A DNA stretch of 64,000 bases from Chrysogorgia sp. JL179-B06. Its lineage: Eukaryota; Cnidaria; Anthozoa; Scleralcyonacea; Chrysogorgiidae. The stretch lies in NCBI GenBank assembly GCA_035772405.1, contig JAYKKM010000156.1:1335501-1399500 (forward strand), written 5' to 3'. Under the pieces are notes generated by a model, which did no database searches, had not been told where the DNA came from, and saw only the letters and a list, made by a program, of their open reading frames with translations. Made by a program: the position numbers and the translations under genes. The stretch's first letter is position 1. Every line of letters starts with the position of its first letter. Positions 10,713 through 22,010 of this stretch are shown piece after piece.

Positions 10713-12044
10713 CCCAAAAATGATAATGTTATGTTTGAAAGGGTACTTAAAATAATGAAGAATGACGCTAACAGTTCTTCGATATCTATTTTCGTTCTCG
10801 AGCTATTCAGTTATATATGATATGTTATGAGGCACAGGATGACGTCAAAGCAGGCAAACAACGTTGTTGCAATTCTAAAATTTGTGTATATCTTCAAAGT
10901 TATCCAACGAAATTACTTGAAACTTTTTGCACGTGGATGCATATACCACCAAACTAAAGAACATGGTTCAAGTAATCAAGTTATGTTGTCACCATAGTAA
11001 CAGATTAGCTTCCAGACCTCCTATAGTCTAAAACAAAATAATTTGTTTTCTCTCAAATGCAGAACATGTTGAGATTGGCAGTTCTTAATAACTTTTGCAA
11101 TAACTTTTCCAATGCAATACCCAAGCAGTGGCGTAACGTTATATCAGGGGGCCCCCGGTTCAAAATTTGTGTGAAAGCCCCCCAGTACGAGTGCCGTAGG
11201 CGTGAGTTTTCTAGGTGGGTCCGGGGGATGTTCCCCGGAAAATTTTTAAATCTAGAATCTCTAAAATGCCATTTCCTGAACTTTGAGGGGAGATTTTACA
11301 GAGTTCTGATGGTCAGAAAACGACATTATAACATATCAAAATTTACAATTTGTTTAGAAATTAGTACGGTTTTACTATAAATCTTTAGTTTACATTTTTA
11401 GATGAATCGTGGAGTTTATGTTTACGTAAAATGTTCGATTTTCTTACGGTTGAAAACGCCAAATGTCGTACACGTCACCACGTGGCACGTGAAGGAGAAG
11501 AAAGAAGCATATCACACCATCAAATGGATATTTTGTTGTTGCGTGCATGCGTTTTTCGTTTCTCAGAGGCTTCCCTGGCAATTTGTTTTTTCTCTACAGC
11601 CCGAGCCTGGGGGCCCCCATTTGGGCCATTGGGGTTGGGGGCCCCCCAGTCCGAACCCATTGTAGTTAGGCCACTGTACCCAAGTTTGAAATCGAAATCG
11701 TTGCTTGCGACGACAGAAAATGAAGATTTCTGTATGGGAACGGAGAAGTTTGGAAGCTAATCTGTTACTATGGTGACAACATAACTTGAACCATGTTCTT
11801 TAGTTTGGTGGTATGTATCCACCTACAAAGTTTCAAGTAATTTCGTTGGATAACTTTGAAGATATATACAAATTTTAGAATTGCAACAACCTTGTTTGCC
11901 TGCTATGACGTCATCCTGTGCCTCATTAACATATCACATATAACTGAACAGCTCAAGAGCGAAAATAGATATCGAAGAACTGTTAGTGCCATTCTTCATT
12001 ATTTTAAGTACCCTTTCAAACAAAGCAATCATCATTTTTGGGAT
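10713..12044. mobile_element. Large palindromic element with ~290-bp arms
   Basis: The arm at about 10713-11025 is inverted at about 11756-12044. The outer ends read CCCCAAAAATGAT and ATCATTTTTGGGAT, and the inner part of the arm ends near CATAGTAACAGATTAGCTTCC. The loop holds an independent hAT-like insertion. No coding region is seen in the arms. Confidence 0.8.
11126..11676. mobile_element. hAT-like MITE, 551 bp, 8-bp target duplication
   Basis: The ends CAGTGGCGTAAC and GTTAGGCCACTG form a 12-bp inverted repeat with one mismatch. The flanks at 11118-11125 and 11677-11684 are both TACCCAAG, an 8-bp duplication as expected for hAT transposition. Subterminal G/C runs (GGGGGCCCCC) appear near both ends. 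No transposase is encoded, so it would have been mobilised in trans. Confidence 0.9.
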
Positions 12045-12058
12045 TAACGTCACGTTAC

Positions 12059-12203
12059 CACCCCATATGTCTTCATGAGGAATATTCCCATTATTATTTA
12101 TTCCTGCATCTTCTATTACAACATACCCCGGAATGAAATTTACGTCCGATTCATCAGACTGATAACTTGTTTCACTATCGGAAGTTGATTCACTGCTGGA
12201 CAT
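12059..12203 (-). CDS. Possible acidic first exon
   Basis: On the minus strand an ATG at 12203 opens a Ser/Asp/Glu-rich peptide (MSSSESTSDSETSYQSDESD) that runs 48 codons to a possible splice donor, GTG|GTAACG, at 12058. The composition suggests a disordered acidic N-terminus. The palindromic element starts immediately downstream, so a continuation is not visible. It could also be a fragment carried by a mobile element. I do not recognise the family. Confidence 0.3.
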
Positions 12204-12429
12204 GATTGCTGAACAATATCTAAACTCTAAAGTGGAAAAACAAAGCGAAATGCTGACTCCCAGACTCCTGGTCCCACGGCACTGAGCCACGAAATGCCAA
12301 ATTCAACACGCCATAAAAACTAGACAATTTATCCAAATTGAATTTTTTTTCCACTAAAACATTTTAAACAAACCGTACATTCGATGGGATGAAAAAACAA
12401 AATTTGTTAGAGACACTTTAAGCTTTTTA

Positions 12430-12660
12430 GCTGCTTTTATGCCGACGAATGCTGACATGAACAACTCTGAAGAGCATTGAATATTTCTCAATTATTCAGG
12501 TCAACGAAGTAGACAAAGGCAATGGAACAAAGACCACAAAAATTATCATATCTAAACACCCAGAAATTCTGGGTGTCATGTGACCAGCCTATCCAAGGCC
12601 ATTTTCGCCGACCTTCCACCGTGGAGGCAAAATGCCCTGGGAACGAGGTTACGGCAACGA
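12430..12660. repeat. Inverted copy of the 7.3-kb foldback left half
   Basis: The sequence from GCTGACATGAACAACTCTGA to GGAACGAGGTT is the reverse complement of 7289-7490, including the ACCCAGAAATTCTGGGT palindrome. Confidence 0.8.
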
Positions 12661-13520
12661 TATCAAGGCCGGCGAAATATGGGGGCTGTAGTGCCCCAAT
12701 ATATCTGACGGGCTAAAAATGTGCTTGTGTGAGAGTGAAAGTAACGATTTGCAAAAGTTAAGTAAATCGAGCTTGCTGCAATACAATTAAATTGCAATTT
12801 ACAAATCATGCACCAGCATTCATCTCATCAGCATTGCAAGAGATTTTACAGAAGTAACTGTCTACGCAAAGCATAAATGTTTGGAGACGTTTAAATTATA
12901 TTAAAGTGCACCTGTTACATATACGTGTTAGCGGTTACAACATGAGATTTATACGTGTTCCTATTCATCTCTCGTTTTCCCTATATAATGAAGGCAAGAA
13001 TATTTCCAAATAGTATAATAAGTATATATACCTTCGTGTTTCAGGGAGCTGTGAATATAGTATTTTAGCATGAAACTCGATCGGTGATGTCGGCTTGAGA
13101 ACTAAGCTAGCTAGTGCTTAGTTCAAAAGACACTATTTCAAAATAAAGACTATATATCATCGGTATATCTGATGATAATTCACAGTTTTTCGGCGCATTA
13201 TTTATTAGTTTAACGACATTGTCTGGTCAAAAGGATCTACTGATATAACCCAGGGATTCAGAGAGGACATAAACTGAAGAGAGACAGAAAGAAAGTTATT
13301 AAGATTTATTTAAAATTGAAACATGAAATACACGTGAAACGCACGTGCTCAATAATGCTTTTGGCCGGTTTTTAACTCATATTTTTTTACACCGCTCTTA
13401 AAATCCCTGTTGGAAAGTTTCTCTAATTCGTTAGTACAGTTTCTTTTTGAAACTTCGCATAAGTGTGCTTATTTCTATCTTTATTAGCTTATTTCTAGTT
13501 TTAAATCTAGCCGTTTTTAA
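12661..13520. other. Intergenic DNA
   Basis: No gene, RNA or structured repeat was recognised in this AT-rich stretch. Confidence 0.4.
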
Positions 13521-13524
13521 ATCG

Positions 13525-13735
13525 AGCCCGTATATGTAACATGCCCGTATTACCACCCTGTTTCAACTAATGGGTGGTAACGTGACGTTACATATACGGG
13601 CATGTTTCGCGCGCCGAACAAAATATATTAGATGGTACAAAATGCAAAAACCAGCAGCACACTAAGCCCGTATATGTAACATGCCCGTATATGTAACATA
13701 GTAACGTCACGTTTCCAATTCGGGCTTCGCATATG
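13525..13735. repeat. Inverted repeat cluster GCCCGTATATGTAAC
   Basis: GCCCGTATATGTAAC occurs at 13527-13541 and 13665-13680 with its complement at 13584-13600, enclosing a TTACCACCC/GGGTGGTAA hairpin. The ACGTCACGTTACCACCC end also occurs at 12047-12063, so this is a dispersed repeat end. Confidence 0.6.
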
Positions 13736-13738
13736 CAG

Positions 13739-13856
13739 AAGAACCTTTGGCTGACGAAGTCTGGCTAGAAAACTATAACCGAGAATAGCAGGAACGGTTA
13801 GAGATCGAGGAAAAGCTTACGAGAAGACTAAATGGTTCGATAGTAATAGGCGAATG
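13739..13856 (+). pseudogene. P2X7 C-terminus-like exon with a stop codon
   Basis: A plus-strand segment reads EPLADEVWLENYNRE, then an in-frame TAG at 13786, then QERLEIEEKLTRRLNGS and a likely splice donor, ATG|GTAAGC, after 13856. The acidic-tryptophan start and the coiled, charged segment ending in a short Gly-Glu-Trp resemble the region before the cysteine-rich C-terminal domain found in many invertebrate P2X7-like genes. The cysteine-rich part itself would lie in the next exon and is not seen here. The internal stop suggests a dead or readthrough copy. Confidence 0.4.
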
Positions 13857-13883
13857 GTAAGCAATTTAAATTAGTATTAATAC

Positions 13884-14185
13884 TTAATTATTGTGGTAGT
13901 CATACGCCATGTTGCTTCCGAGATTATCAGTCCTTAGCTTTTGATGGTTTGGTTTTGTTTGGTCAGGTAAAACATAGTATCTTCTCTCAAAATCCTCAGG
14001 CTGGAAATGGTCAGAGCAAAGTGTTGATGTTTTTGAAGGTTCGAAGACCCGATGAAATCGACCCAAATTTTTCTTCGCTTTTTGGCTTCAGGCCGGTCAT
14101 CGTTGAAAAATGGAATGGTATGAAGTCTCGTACCATCTTTAAGACTCGCTTTATTAGTACAGTACATGACACAACTAAAAACCAT
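13884..14185 (-). pseudogene. THAP zinc-finger domain fragment
   Basis: The minus strand encodes a THAP-type C2CH zinc finger, a DNA-binding fold used by host regulators and by some transposases. The first frame starts at 14185 with CVMYCTNKAS (the first Cys pair) and runs through KIWVDFIG. The second frame, one base shifted, supplies EPSKTSTLCSDHFQPEDFE with the Cys-x2-His pair. The single frame change at about 14050 breaks the domain in the middle. No effector domain follows. Whether it came from a transposon or a host THAP gene cannot be told from this fragment. Confidence 0.75.
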
Positions 14186-14344
14186 CTTTTTCCGACCATA
14201 TATAATAGAATTGAGTTGTAAACACGCAAAGATGTTAAATGGTGACCTTGCGTGACGTCACAAAATATACTCGTTCCAATCCTCTATAAACGAATATTCC
14301 TCTCAAGATTTGATATAGCTAAAAAACAAAATTGTGTTAGTGGC

Positions 14345-14575
14345 ACTTTAATAATCCACCATACATCCATGGTTTATCTCTTACAAAAGGTATGAAGAAG
14401 CATATATCCAATTTAGCGAAAGCTATCACTTCTAATTTGCTGTAAAATTTGAAGACAGCATGCAGATTCATATGAATAAATTATACTCGTCTGAATTAAC
14501 TTGTTTTATGACAAGCCAATCGCATTATAGAATGGACCAGCCGATCCCAGGGCCATTTTCGCCGATCAGGGTTGA
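14345..14575. repeat. Copy of the 7.5-7.72 kb foldback right half
   Basis: The sequence from TAATCCACCATACATCCATG to CCGATCCCAGGGCCATTT repeats 7508-7705 in direct orientation. Confidence 0.8.
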
Positions 14576-14788
14576 TCGTTGCCGTGGACCAGAGTGATTT
14601 ATTTATTATGCTTCGCCAACTGTATAGTACATAATGAAAGTGGCAGGGTTGCCGCAACGCAAAATTATTTTTTGGTATCACTATTTTTGGGACCTTCACT
14701 GCGCATGTGCACAAGCATTCTCTCTCACGTTGGCCTATAAACTGAGCCTTGTTAGGCAAGGGATGACTCAAAACTCAATTTTTAGATC

Positions 14789-14872
14789 TACTAATCCTAA
14801 CCCTAATCTCAATCCTAATCCTAACCATAACCTTGATCCTACCTAACCGTAGCTATCCCTAACCTAACGAAA
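14789..14872. repeat. Degenerate CCTAAC/CCTAAT tract
   Basis: Short imperfect repeats of CCTAAT, CCTAAC and CCTAACC resemble interstitial telomere-like sequence, but the unit is not regular enough to call telomeric. Confidence 0.5.
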
Positions 14873-14879
14873 AATAAAA

Positions 14880-15269
14880 ACCAGAAAGGTCCTTTTGAGT
14901 CATCCCTTTTAGCCTTCCCCAAAGCTCCGAGGATGCGCAGCGTCCGAACGTCGGGCTTTATGCTATAATAAAGCCCTGAGGACTTTATCTGACTTCACGA
15001 GTGAGGAGGTTTTCCAACAAAATTTTGTTACATCAAAGAAAACCGACTCAATCGTGTAATAAGGTTAGGATAAAAGCCATGGAAAGTGATGCCCAATGGT
15101 AAACTCGTCTTCGTACTCGTCTTCGTCCTCAAATCTAAAGGTCTCTAATACCTCCCCATGTACTAAGTTGAGGGGAGTGAGAACGAACTCGAACTGACGG
15201 CTGCGAATGAGACTACAACAGCGTACGCCAATTATTGCGGTCCCAGAATTAATTAAATTAAAGTAAAAA
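14880..15269. other. Intergenic DNA
   Basis: No gene was recognised. Part of it (around 15100-15200) has the look of a dispersed repeat end. Confidence 0.35.
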
Positions 15270-15750
15270 TTAAATAGTTTTAAGAATGTTCCTGTTCAAG
15301 TTGGAGTTGTTAGTTGTTATATAGACGTAGACGCAGCAGCGTAGGATACCAATTAGACTGCGAACAGAATTGCATTTTGGGCAAATCGATTTCCATGTTC
15401 GCGGATCTTCTGGATCATAATACTCGAATGCCCTGATGTAATATTGCAGAAGGTTGCATTTAAAGTTAGATAACGTAAGTTCCTTCAACCGAATTTCGTT
15501 CGGGAGGACATTCCTGCATATTCGTGTGAAGAATGCTCGCTGGACAGTTAGTGTTCTACATTTTCGTGGACGAAATTGTAGAAGATCTGGGGTACAGATT
15601 CTAGTTGTCCATTGTGTGATATCATCAAGAGAAACACATTTCAAATTAAGACAAACTAAATACTCGGTAGTAATACTACATGCAATCTCTTGTTTACTTC
15701 TTTCGACCTTTGGTTGCATAAAGACCCATAAAAACAATTATTGGTTTTAA
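15270..15750 (-). pseudogene. LINE C-terminal tail (PRTWKSICPKC type)
   Basis: The minus-strand frame from 15737 to 15270 contains VQRAFFTRICRNVLPNEI, then LLQYYIRAFEYYDPEDPRTW and KSICPKCNSVR. This is the characteristic end of a non-LTR retrotransposon polymerase of the CR1-like group in cnidarian-type genomes, with a terminal Cys-x2-Cys knuckle. Only the last 150 or so residues are present. The same DNA from about 15453 onward recurs at 50.49 kb, and a foldback element has inserted at 15928, just on the upstream side of this tail. Confidence 0.8.
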
Positions 15751-16489
15751 CCGCGCGTCTCCTCGAGTATGTGATTTCATCATAATATGCTCCTCCGCTG
15801 TGATATCGCAGACTCAGCCTGTTTGAGAAGAAACTATTAAAGAAACCTGAAGAAACGTCGTGGCGTGGAATAATAATATTAATAGTGTCATTCTGTTGTT
15901 CAATCCTTTCTTGTTCTGGTCCAAAAAGTACGGTGGCCCACAAGTGTCATACCAATCTTTAATTTACATGACAACGTTTATTCTATTTTGTGTAAAAAAC
16001 AAATTTAGTAATGTAAAATATTATCTTTTTCAATGTCAAAACTTACTTTTCATGTCAAAACTTACTTCTCATGTCAAAACTTAATTCTCATGTCAAAACT
16101 TAATTCTCATGTCAAAACTTTATTCTCATGTCAAAACTTACTTCTCATGTCAAAACTTACTTCTCATGTCAAAACTTTCTTTTCATGTCAAAACTTAATT
16201 CTCATGTCAAAACTTAATACTCATGTCAAAACTTAATTCTCATGTCAAAACTTAATTCTCATGTCAAAACTTAATTCTCATGTCAAAACTTTTTTCTCAT
16301 GTCAAAACTTAATTCTCATGTCAAAACTTAATTCTCATGTCAAAACTTAATTCTCATGTCAAAACTTTCTTCTCATGTCAAAACTTAATTCTCATGTCAA
16401 AACTTAATTCTCATGTCAAAACTTAATTCTCATGTCAAAACTGTTTGGCGCAGTCCAAAAGGAACGCAGGCTCTGGTGGGTCGGCAAAG

Positions 16490-16687
16490 ATGGCGCTGCC
16501 TGGAAAATGCGTTTTTAAAAGCAAATGTGGATTAAATTGCCAGGTTTTCGTTTTGAAGGAAAACGAATCACTTGCTCGTAAGTCTACGTGCTTAGCATGT
16601 GGGCATTTGGCTGCATTTCACGAGCAGAGTAGCGCAGAATCTTCTCCTGCTGGAGCTTCGACTGCTTCCACTAGTATGGTGGCCTAA
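16490..16687 (+). CDS. Small Cys-rich ORF captured in foldback element
   Basis: A 65-residue frame starts at a good ATG (AAAGATGG) at 16490. It contains KCVFKSKCGLNCQVFVLKEN and CLACGHLAAFHEQ, a Cys/His arrangement that could bind zinc, then a Ser/Ala/Thr-rich tail. It sits in the non-repetitive core of the foldback element. It may be a captured exon or the element's own small protein. I do not recognise the family. Confidence 0.35.
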   Translation: MALPGKCVFKSKCGLNCQVFVLKENESLARKSTCLACGHLAAFHEQSSAESSPAGASTASTSMVA

Positions 16688-16842
16688 CGTTGCCATTCAA
16701 AAATAAATAAATAAAACAAATAAATAGCAGGAAAAAAACTAAAAGAAAAACATTTTAAAAGAAAATAAAAGTGAAATGAATTACAATAGAAAGTAAAATT
16801 AAATTAAAATAATTTGAAATAAAAAATAAAAATTTAGAGAGC

Positions 16843-16947
16843 CTATCGTTGCCATAGTATACCATAAGCCTTTGCGGTACGTTTTTGATAAACCCCTGTA
16901 GAAGTAATAGCTTGTGCAAAGTCTTGTTCCTCTGCGTTCACCGCCAT
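16843..16947 (-). other. Short minus-strand frame in foldback core
   Basis: An ATG in good context near 16947 opens a 34-residue peptide (MAVNAEEQDFAQAITST...) ending at 16843. It may be another captured fragment. It is too short to assign. Confidence 0.2.
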
Positions 16948-17615
16948 GTTGTTGAAATATGAACAATAGAAATCAACAGGCATATTAAATATTTTGACAC
17001 GAGTTTTGACATGAGAATTAAGTTTTGACATGAAAAGAAAGTTTTGACATTAGAAGAAAGTTTTGACATGAGAATTAAGTTTTGACATGAAAGAAAGTTT
17101 TGACATGAGAATTAAGTTTTGACATGAGAAAAAAGTTTTGACATGAGAAAAAAGTTTTGACATGAGAATTAAGTTTTGACATGAGAATTAAGTTTTGACA
17201 CGAGAATTAAGTTTTGACATGAGAATTAAGTTTTGACATGAGAATTAAGTTTTGACATGAAAAGAAAGTTTTGACATGAGAATTAAGTTTTGACATGAGA
17301 ATTAAGTTTTGACATGAGTATTAAGTTTTGACATGAGAAGTAAGTTTTGACATGAGAATTAAGTTTTGACATGAAAAGAAAGTTTTGACATGAGAAGTAA
17401 GTTTTGACACGAAAAGAAAGTTTTGACATGAGAAGTAAGTTTTGACATGAGAAGTAAGTTTTGACATGAGAAGTAAGTTTTGACATGAAAAGAAAGTTTT
17501 GACATTGAAAAAGATAATATTTTACATTACTAAATTTGTTTTTTACACAAAATAGAATAAACGTTGTCATGTAAATTAAAGATTGGTATGACACTTGTGG
17601 GCCACCGTAAAAAAG

Positions 17616-18990
17616 AGGTAAACAGCTATTACAGGATATTTTTAAACGTTTATTGATATGGCTGGTCAGCGACTCAGCTGGTAGTGTTCTAGTTAAACGT
17701 GAAAAATTATAGTTCTGAACTACAGCACAATCCTGCAAAAAATTGAGACAATGTCCAACTTAATTAACAAATTTCTCGTCCCCTGTTTATAAGGTGATTC
17801 TTTCCCCACTTCAATGTTACAGTTTGCAAAAAAACAACATTACTTTAATAGAAATTAGATGTTCATTCAAGTTGAATGATTCAACATTGTATTGGGGAAA
17901 TCCTGAAGGGGAATATTGTACTAGCATGTGCAATTATAGATGATGGGGAGAAAGATGGCCTTGAACTTATATCTACTGTATGTGTGTCTATCTCCTATAT
18001 TTATGCATTGAACGTCAAACTGAGAACCAGCAAATATAGCAGCGACTCAGCGAGGGCAAAAAAACAATTAGAGTTGTGAAATGTGATAGTTTGTTTACAG
18101 TTGTTGTCCCTTGGGGTTTGTAATACACTCTGCACTGTTGCAAATGCAATACTTGATATAATATAATCGTATGGAACTAGATCCAGGCTCTCGGATCTCT
18201 GAAAGGTCACAACATCAAGTTTAGGTGGCCATTTTATTTTGAACATTTTGTATATTTGGAGAGTGGAGTATTATTGGACTATGGGAGAACTAATAGGAGA
18301 ATAATTGTTAATTATCTGGAGGACGATACAAGGCCAAATATGTAAGTCGTTTGCAACGTTGTATATATTTGTCTTTAAAGTCAATAGTCCATCGTTGTAG
18401 CATGTTTATTGCGTAACAAATCTGCACGCCCCTGTTGAGGACATTCTTGACCAGACATGTCATTACCCCTGGAATTTAACCCAAAATGACCCCTCCCCTG
18501 GAAATTCCAGGTAAAATTATTAGAGGGGGCGTTTATTAAACAATACATTATTGACCGAGCGCGAGGTTCGGATAAGAATGATATTGGTTGAGTTCTTTTT
18601 TCGTTTTTACTTTTATTATCATTTTACTTTATTTAACTTTATACATCACTTCGACAATGAAGCCAGTCAACGTCTGTGGAAGAAATGAAAAAGATTCCTT
18701 GTTTGGGAAAAATAAATAAATCTGTCAATTTTAGCATCCTTTTTCTTGCACTTTCTGTATTTTTTCTAATACACGCTGCTCTGATGTGTGCGGTGTTTAT
18801 TAGAGGGTGGTGCTTATTAGAGGCTAGGCGTTTATTAGAGGAAATACGGTAGTTGAAAAGTGATTTTTGTAGATCTTGCACATGAGATACTCCAGATAAC
18901 AAAATCAGGGCATCAGTGAAATTCACAGCAGCCATTAGTTTCAAGTTCGAGAATCGTTCGAACAGCAAGGTCCAGCAGGAATAGGATTTG
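17616..18990. other. LINE 3' remainder and intergenic DNA
   Basis: About 17616-17700 continues the LINE-tail region shared with 50.99-51.06 kb. Beyond that I see no gene. At 18524-18852 there are repeated CGTTTATTAGAGG-like motifs typical of a transposon end, but no full element could be delimited. Confidence 0.45.
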
Positions 18991-19234
18991 ATCGATTTTT
19001 TATACAAAGTTTCACCAGGATTAACCCATAGGAAACAATTGATCAGTTATTTTCAATGAAAGCAAAGCTTAATAAATCTTTGTGATATAAAATAAGTTAA
19101 CTTAGACAATCGAGTGACTGATCAAGAAATTATTTGAAAATTAACTTTTACGTTTACGTTTACAAACCGGTCGATTCGTGATGCTTTGTGGTATAGCATG
19201 TTTACAACAATATGGAATTAAACATTTTTCCAAG

Positions 19235-19480
19235 GAAGGATAATTCAGGTTTCTTATTACTAAATTAAATTGCCTGTGTCCTATCTTGAAAAAAAGTGCT
19301 CTGAAATATGGTCTCTAACACCAAATCCATTTTCAGATCCATCATATTGTTCTTGCATATCATATGGTTGCCTGATATAGACGAAGGAACCAATGTAGAC
19401 TGTTAAATTTCTCCTGCTTCCTTGTCTGAGGATTCAAATAAGGAGTCATCAAGACGGGTGAACTGGTATATCCACTATCT
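19235..19480 (-). pseudogene. Deleted PIF/Harbinger transposase remnant
   Basis: This stretch matches 24374-24770 at the DNA level but lacks the roughly 130 bp that encode the IERTFGVLKKRF to CCILHNIAIK block. Stops interrupt every frame. It is an internal-deletion derivative of the transposase at 24.4 kb. Confidence 0.65.
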
Positions 19481-19589
19481 CCAATTTGTATATGGAGAAA
19501 TCACTTGCTGTTCTGACCGTGTCTTAATAGCGCTGAAACGTTGATTCGGAGACCAGGGTTTGATTCCCGGTTGGGGCATACCAATAGCA

Positions 19590-19920
19590 TCGTTAACTTT
19601 AACTATGTTTTAACTATAGTTATTACGACAACTACGCTTTTATACAATCCGTTTAAAGGTTTTATACAACCGGGCCCTGGTGATTCTGATATATTTTTCG
19701 TTTCGAGGAAAAAAGTAGCAAATGACGATAAATGTGTAAAATCTATTAACTTTCCCTCCCCTCGCAGAAAAAATATTATTACCACCCAAATCTATGGGTG
19801 GTGGTATCAGCAGCTCCAACAAAGGGTCTTTTCTCTCGCTCAGAGGAAAACGTTAAACCCCACCCGAGTCTGTTATTGAAGCTTTCATTTGATGTATAGC
19901 ATGAGTTCTTGGAGTTAATA
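19590..19920. repeat. Dispersed repeat shared with 25.87-26.15 kb
   Basis: CTTTTATACAATCCGTTTAA and CCGGGCCCTGGTGATTCTGA, and further on GAAGCTTTCATTTGATGTAT, occur in the same order at 25907-26155. Confidence 0.8.
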
Positions 19921-20905
19921 GTGGTAAATGCCTCCGGTGGTCTCCCAATTAATAGCTTTGTTAGCACATGTTGTTGAGTCGCCATCTTGGAAATTGAGGT
20001 ACGCGCACTGGGTACGAGGTTGTTGCCTATTGGCGCGTTTACTGTACTGTATATGTATATCAGTCAACGAATCAGGTGATTGCTTCCCTGATGGAAGCAC
20101 CATGTGGTTCACAATTTAAATATTTATAAGCAGTATTAATTACGGTGAATATGTTAAAATATTTAATTAAAAAATCAAAAACTCTGCAGAAGCTCCTGTA
20201 GAAGACCTCGTAGTCGTCAGAGATGATGAACTTAAAAAACGTCGTCGAACATTTTCAGCTAGTTGGAAGAAATAATTTAATAATTTGAACAATATTTAGT
20301 TTATGTAATTCAGAGTCTGACTCAGCAAGTAACTTTGATGGATTTTAGTCTTGTGGTGTGCAAGTTTATATTTAATATTGTATTGAACATATTTGGTCTT
20401 GCAAGGTGACCAGCTAGATGTGATGTACACAGACAAATAGTGGGTGGGATACTGAAAATCATGGTAACTAGTATCCAGAAGTGGGATACTGGATTCTCAG
20501 GTGGGATACTGAAAAAAAATTAAATTACAGACCATGTTTAGTGTTTTAATATTATAATATATCAAAATGCAATGCAATAAAATGCATTCAGTACAATTAC
20601 AGGTAATACCGTAGCATACAATACCATTCCATATATACAATACCATACGGATACAAATTATACATATTGGACGTTATACGATCAACTTCACACATCTCGT
20701 TATACAGTTTCTTGAGTAACCTTTTGAATTTAGGTAGAGAGTCTGTGTTTCTTGTTTTGATGTTCAGGTATTGAAATTCATTGAGGCTTGGTATATTAAT
20801 TTTTGTTTTCTGCAGTTTGTCTTGGCTTTAGACAGCTGTAAGTCTGTATTGTTGGTACTTGTATTGTACTGATGAATGTTGCAGTCTATAAGATTGTTAA
20901 TACAT

Positions 20906-21170
20906 TTAAAAATAAATTGATTTAATTTCTGTCGTTGCTGTCCAGTTGAGTATTTTCAAAGCCCCAGGAGCATCGAGGATACGTTTCGCAAATTTGTTTT
21001 CTAGAACTTGAAGAAATTTCATTAGTACCGTATTGTTCCTGTCTCCCCAAATTATATCTGCATAGTCGAAAAGTGATTTTTGTAGATCTTGCACATGAGA
21101 TACTCTTGACAGATAAAATCAGGGCATCAGTGAAATTCACAGCAGCCATTACTAACATATTTTTTATTAT
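20906..21170 (-). pseudogene. LINE polymerase C-terminal fragment
   Basis: The minus-strand frame reads DYADIIWGDRNNTVLMKFL and LENKFAKRILDAPGALKI, the region after the reverse-transcriptase domain in CR1/Jockey-like elements. The adjoining frame carries VNFTDALIL. A shorter copy of the same DNA lies at 18840-18950. There is no catalytic domain. Confidence 0.75.
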
Positions 21171-22010
21171 AACATTTTTTACCACATTTGGAATCTAATT
21201 TTCGTGTTGACTAAATTGTCTGTTGATAATTCATTTGTAAAGTCTAAGAGTCGGGCAATTTGAGGGCCAAAGGGAAATGAGTTTCATATTTAGGTTTGGC
21301 ACTAAATGTGTTTTTCTCAATCAAAATTGGTGGATTGTTATAGCTAGACAGAGAAAGTAGAACACTTGCCTATCACAGGATCTGTAAAAACAATTATTTA
21401 ATGAAGCACAATTGGCAAAGAGATGGTAAAATCTACTTGTTTCGATAGTTTCCTTCGGGTAGCTCGCAGGAATTCAAAATCGCTATCGCTAACCAAAGTG
21501 TATTTTGTATTTCCTATGGGTTAATCCTGGTGAAACTTCGTATCGAAAATCGATGTATAAGTGTATATTGCTTTTAATTCACGTAAATGTTCTTCCATAA
21601 CGCCACAATTAATATCCCGTACATGGCGGACCAGGGCTCTCACTTCCTGTTGCTACGAATTCCTTAGATTCTGGGCAAAAATTCCTTAGATTGAATAAAA
21701 TTTCCTTAGAATTGTACTGGAGCCTTTTTGTGGGTAAATAATGCTTAGGAGGTCTTTTAGTAATAATTTTTCCCGGGATCCTGCATCATTTGGGAAACTA
21801 AATTATTATATTAACTAAATTATTAAATTGATAAATATTTGTATTGCTGCTCGGCCCAGGCCGAACTGTCGGCCAGGCAACGCGGACAGGTCGTGGACGA
21901 CCGCGTAGGGGACTAATTCCCTGGAGCGTGAAAACTGTAAAGGGCGCCAGAATGTTTAATTTACTTTTTAAGTGCCTGATTATTTTTTTTTAATTTATTT
22001 TTTACTTTAA

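Larger units (their letters stand above)
15929..17609. mobile_element. Foldback element, 1,681 bp, TIR TACGGTGGCC, 6-bp TSD
   Basis: The ends TACGGTGGCC and GGCCACCGTA are perfect inverted repeats that continue inward for over 100 bp. Each arm then becomes a 19-bp tandem array (CATGTCAAAACTTAATTCT): about 16024-16440 on the left, and the complement at about 16990-17510 on the right. AAAAAG flanks both sides (15923-15928 and 17610-17615). The related LINE tail at 50.98 kb has a single AAAAAG (50983-50988) and no element, so it is a natural empty site that fixes both ends. The unique centre (16441-16990) carries short open frames but no recognisable transposase. Confidence 0.93.
18991..21554. 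mobile_element. Non-autonomous Harbinger-like element with ~45-bp TIRs
   Basis: The left end at 18991-19036 (ATCGATTTTTTATACAAAGT, then TTCACCAGGATTAACCCATA) is the near-complement of 21511-21554. A related left end lies at about 24170, next to a transposase. Inside are a deleted transposase remnant (19235-19480), a dispersed repeat (19590-19920) and a LINE fragment (20906-21170), so the element is nested and old. Confidence 0.55.

Noticed and set aside
14789..14872. Telomere sequence
   Set aside because: Units are irregular mixtures of CCTAAC, CCTAAT and CATAAC over fewer than 90 bp, with ordinary DNA on both sides.
16024..17510. ORFs made of MSKLNSHVKT repeats
   Set aside because: They are translations of the 19-bp tandem repeat (3 x 19 bases gives a 19-residue period).
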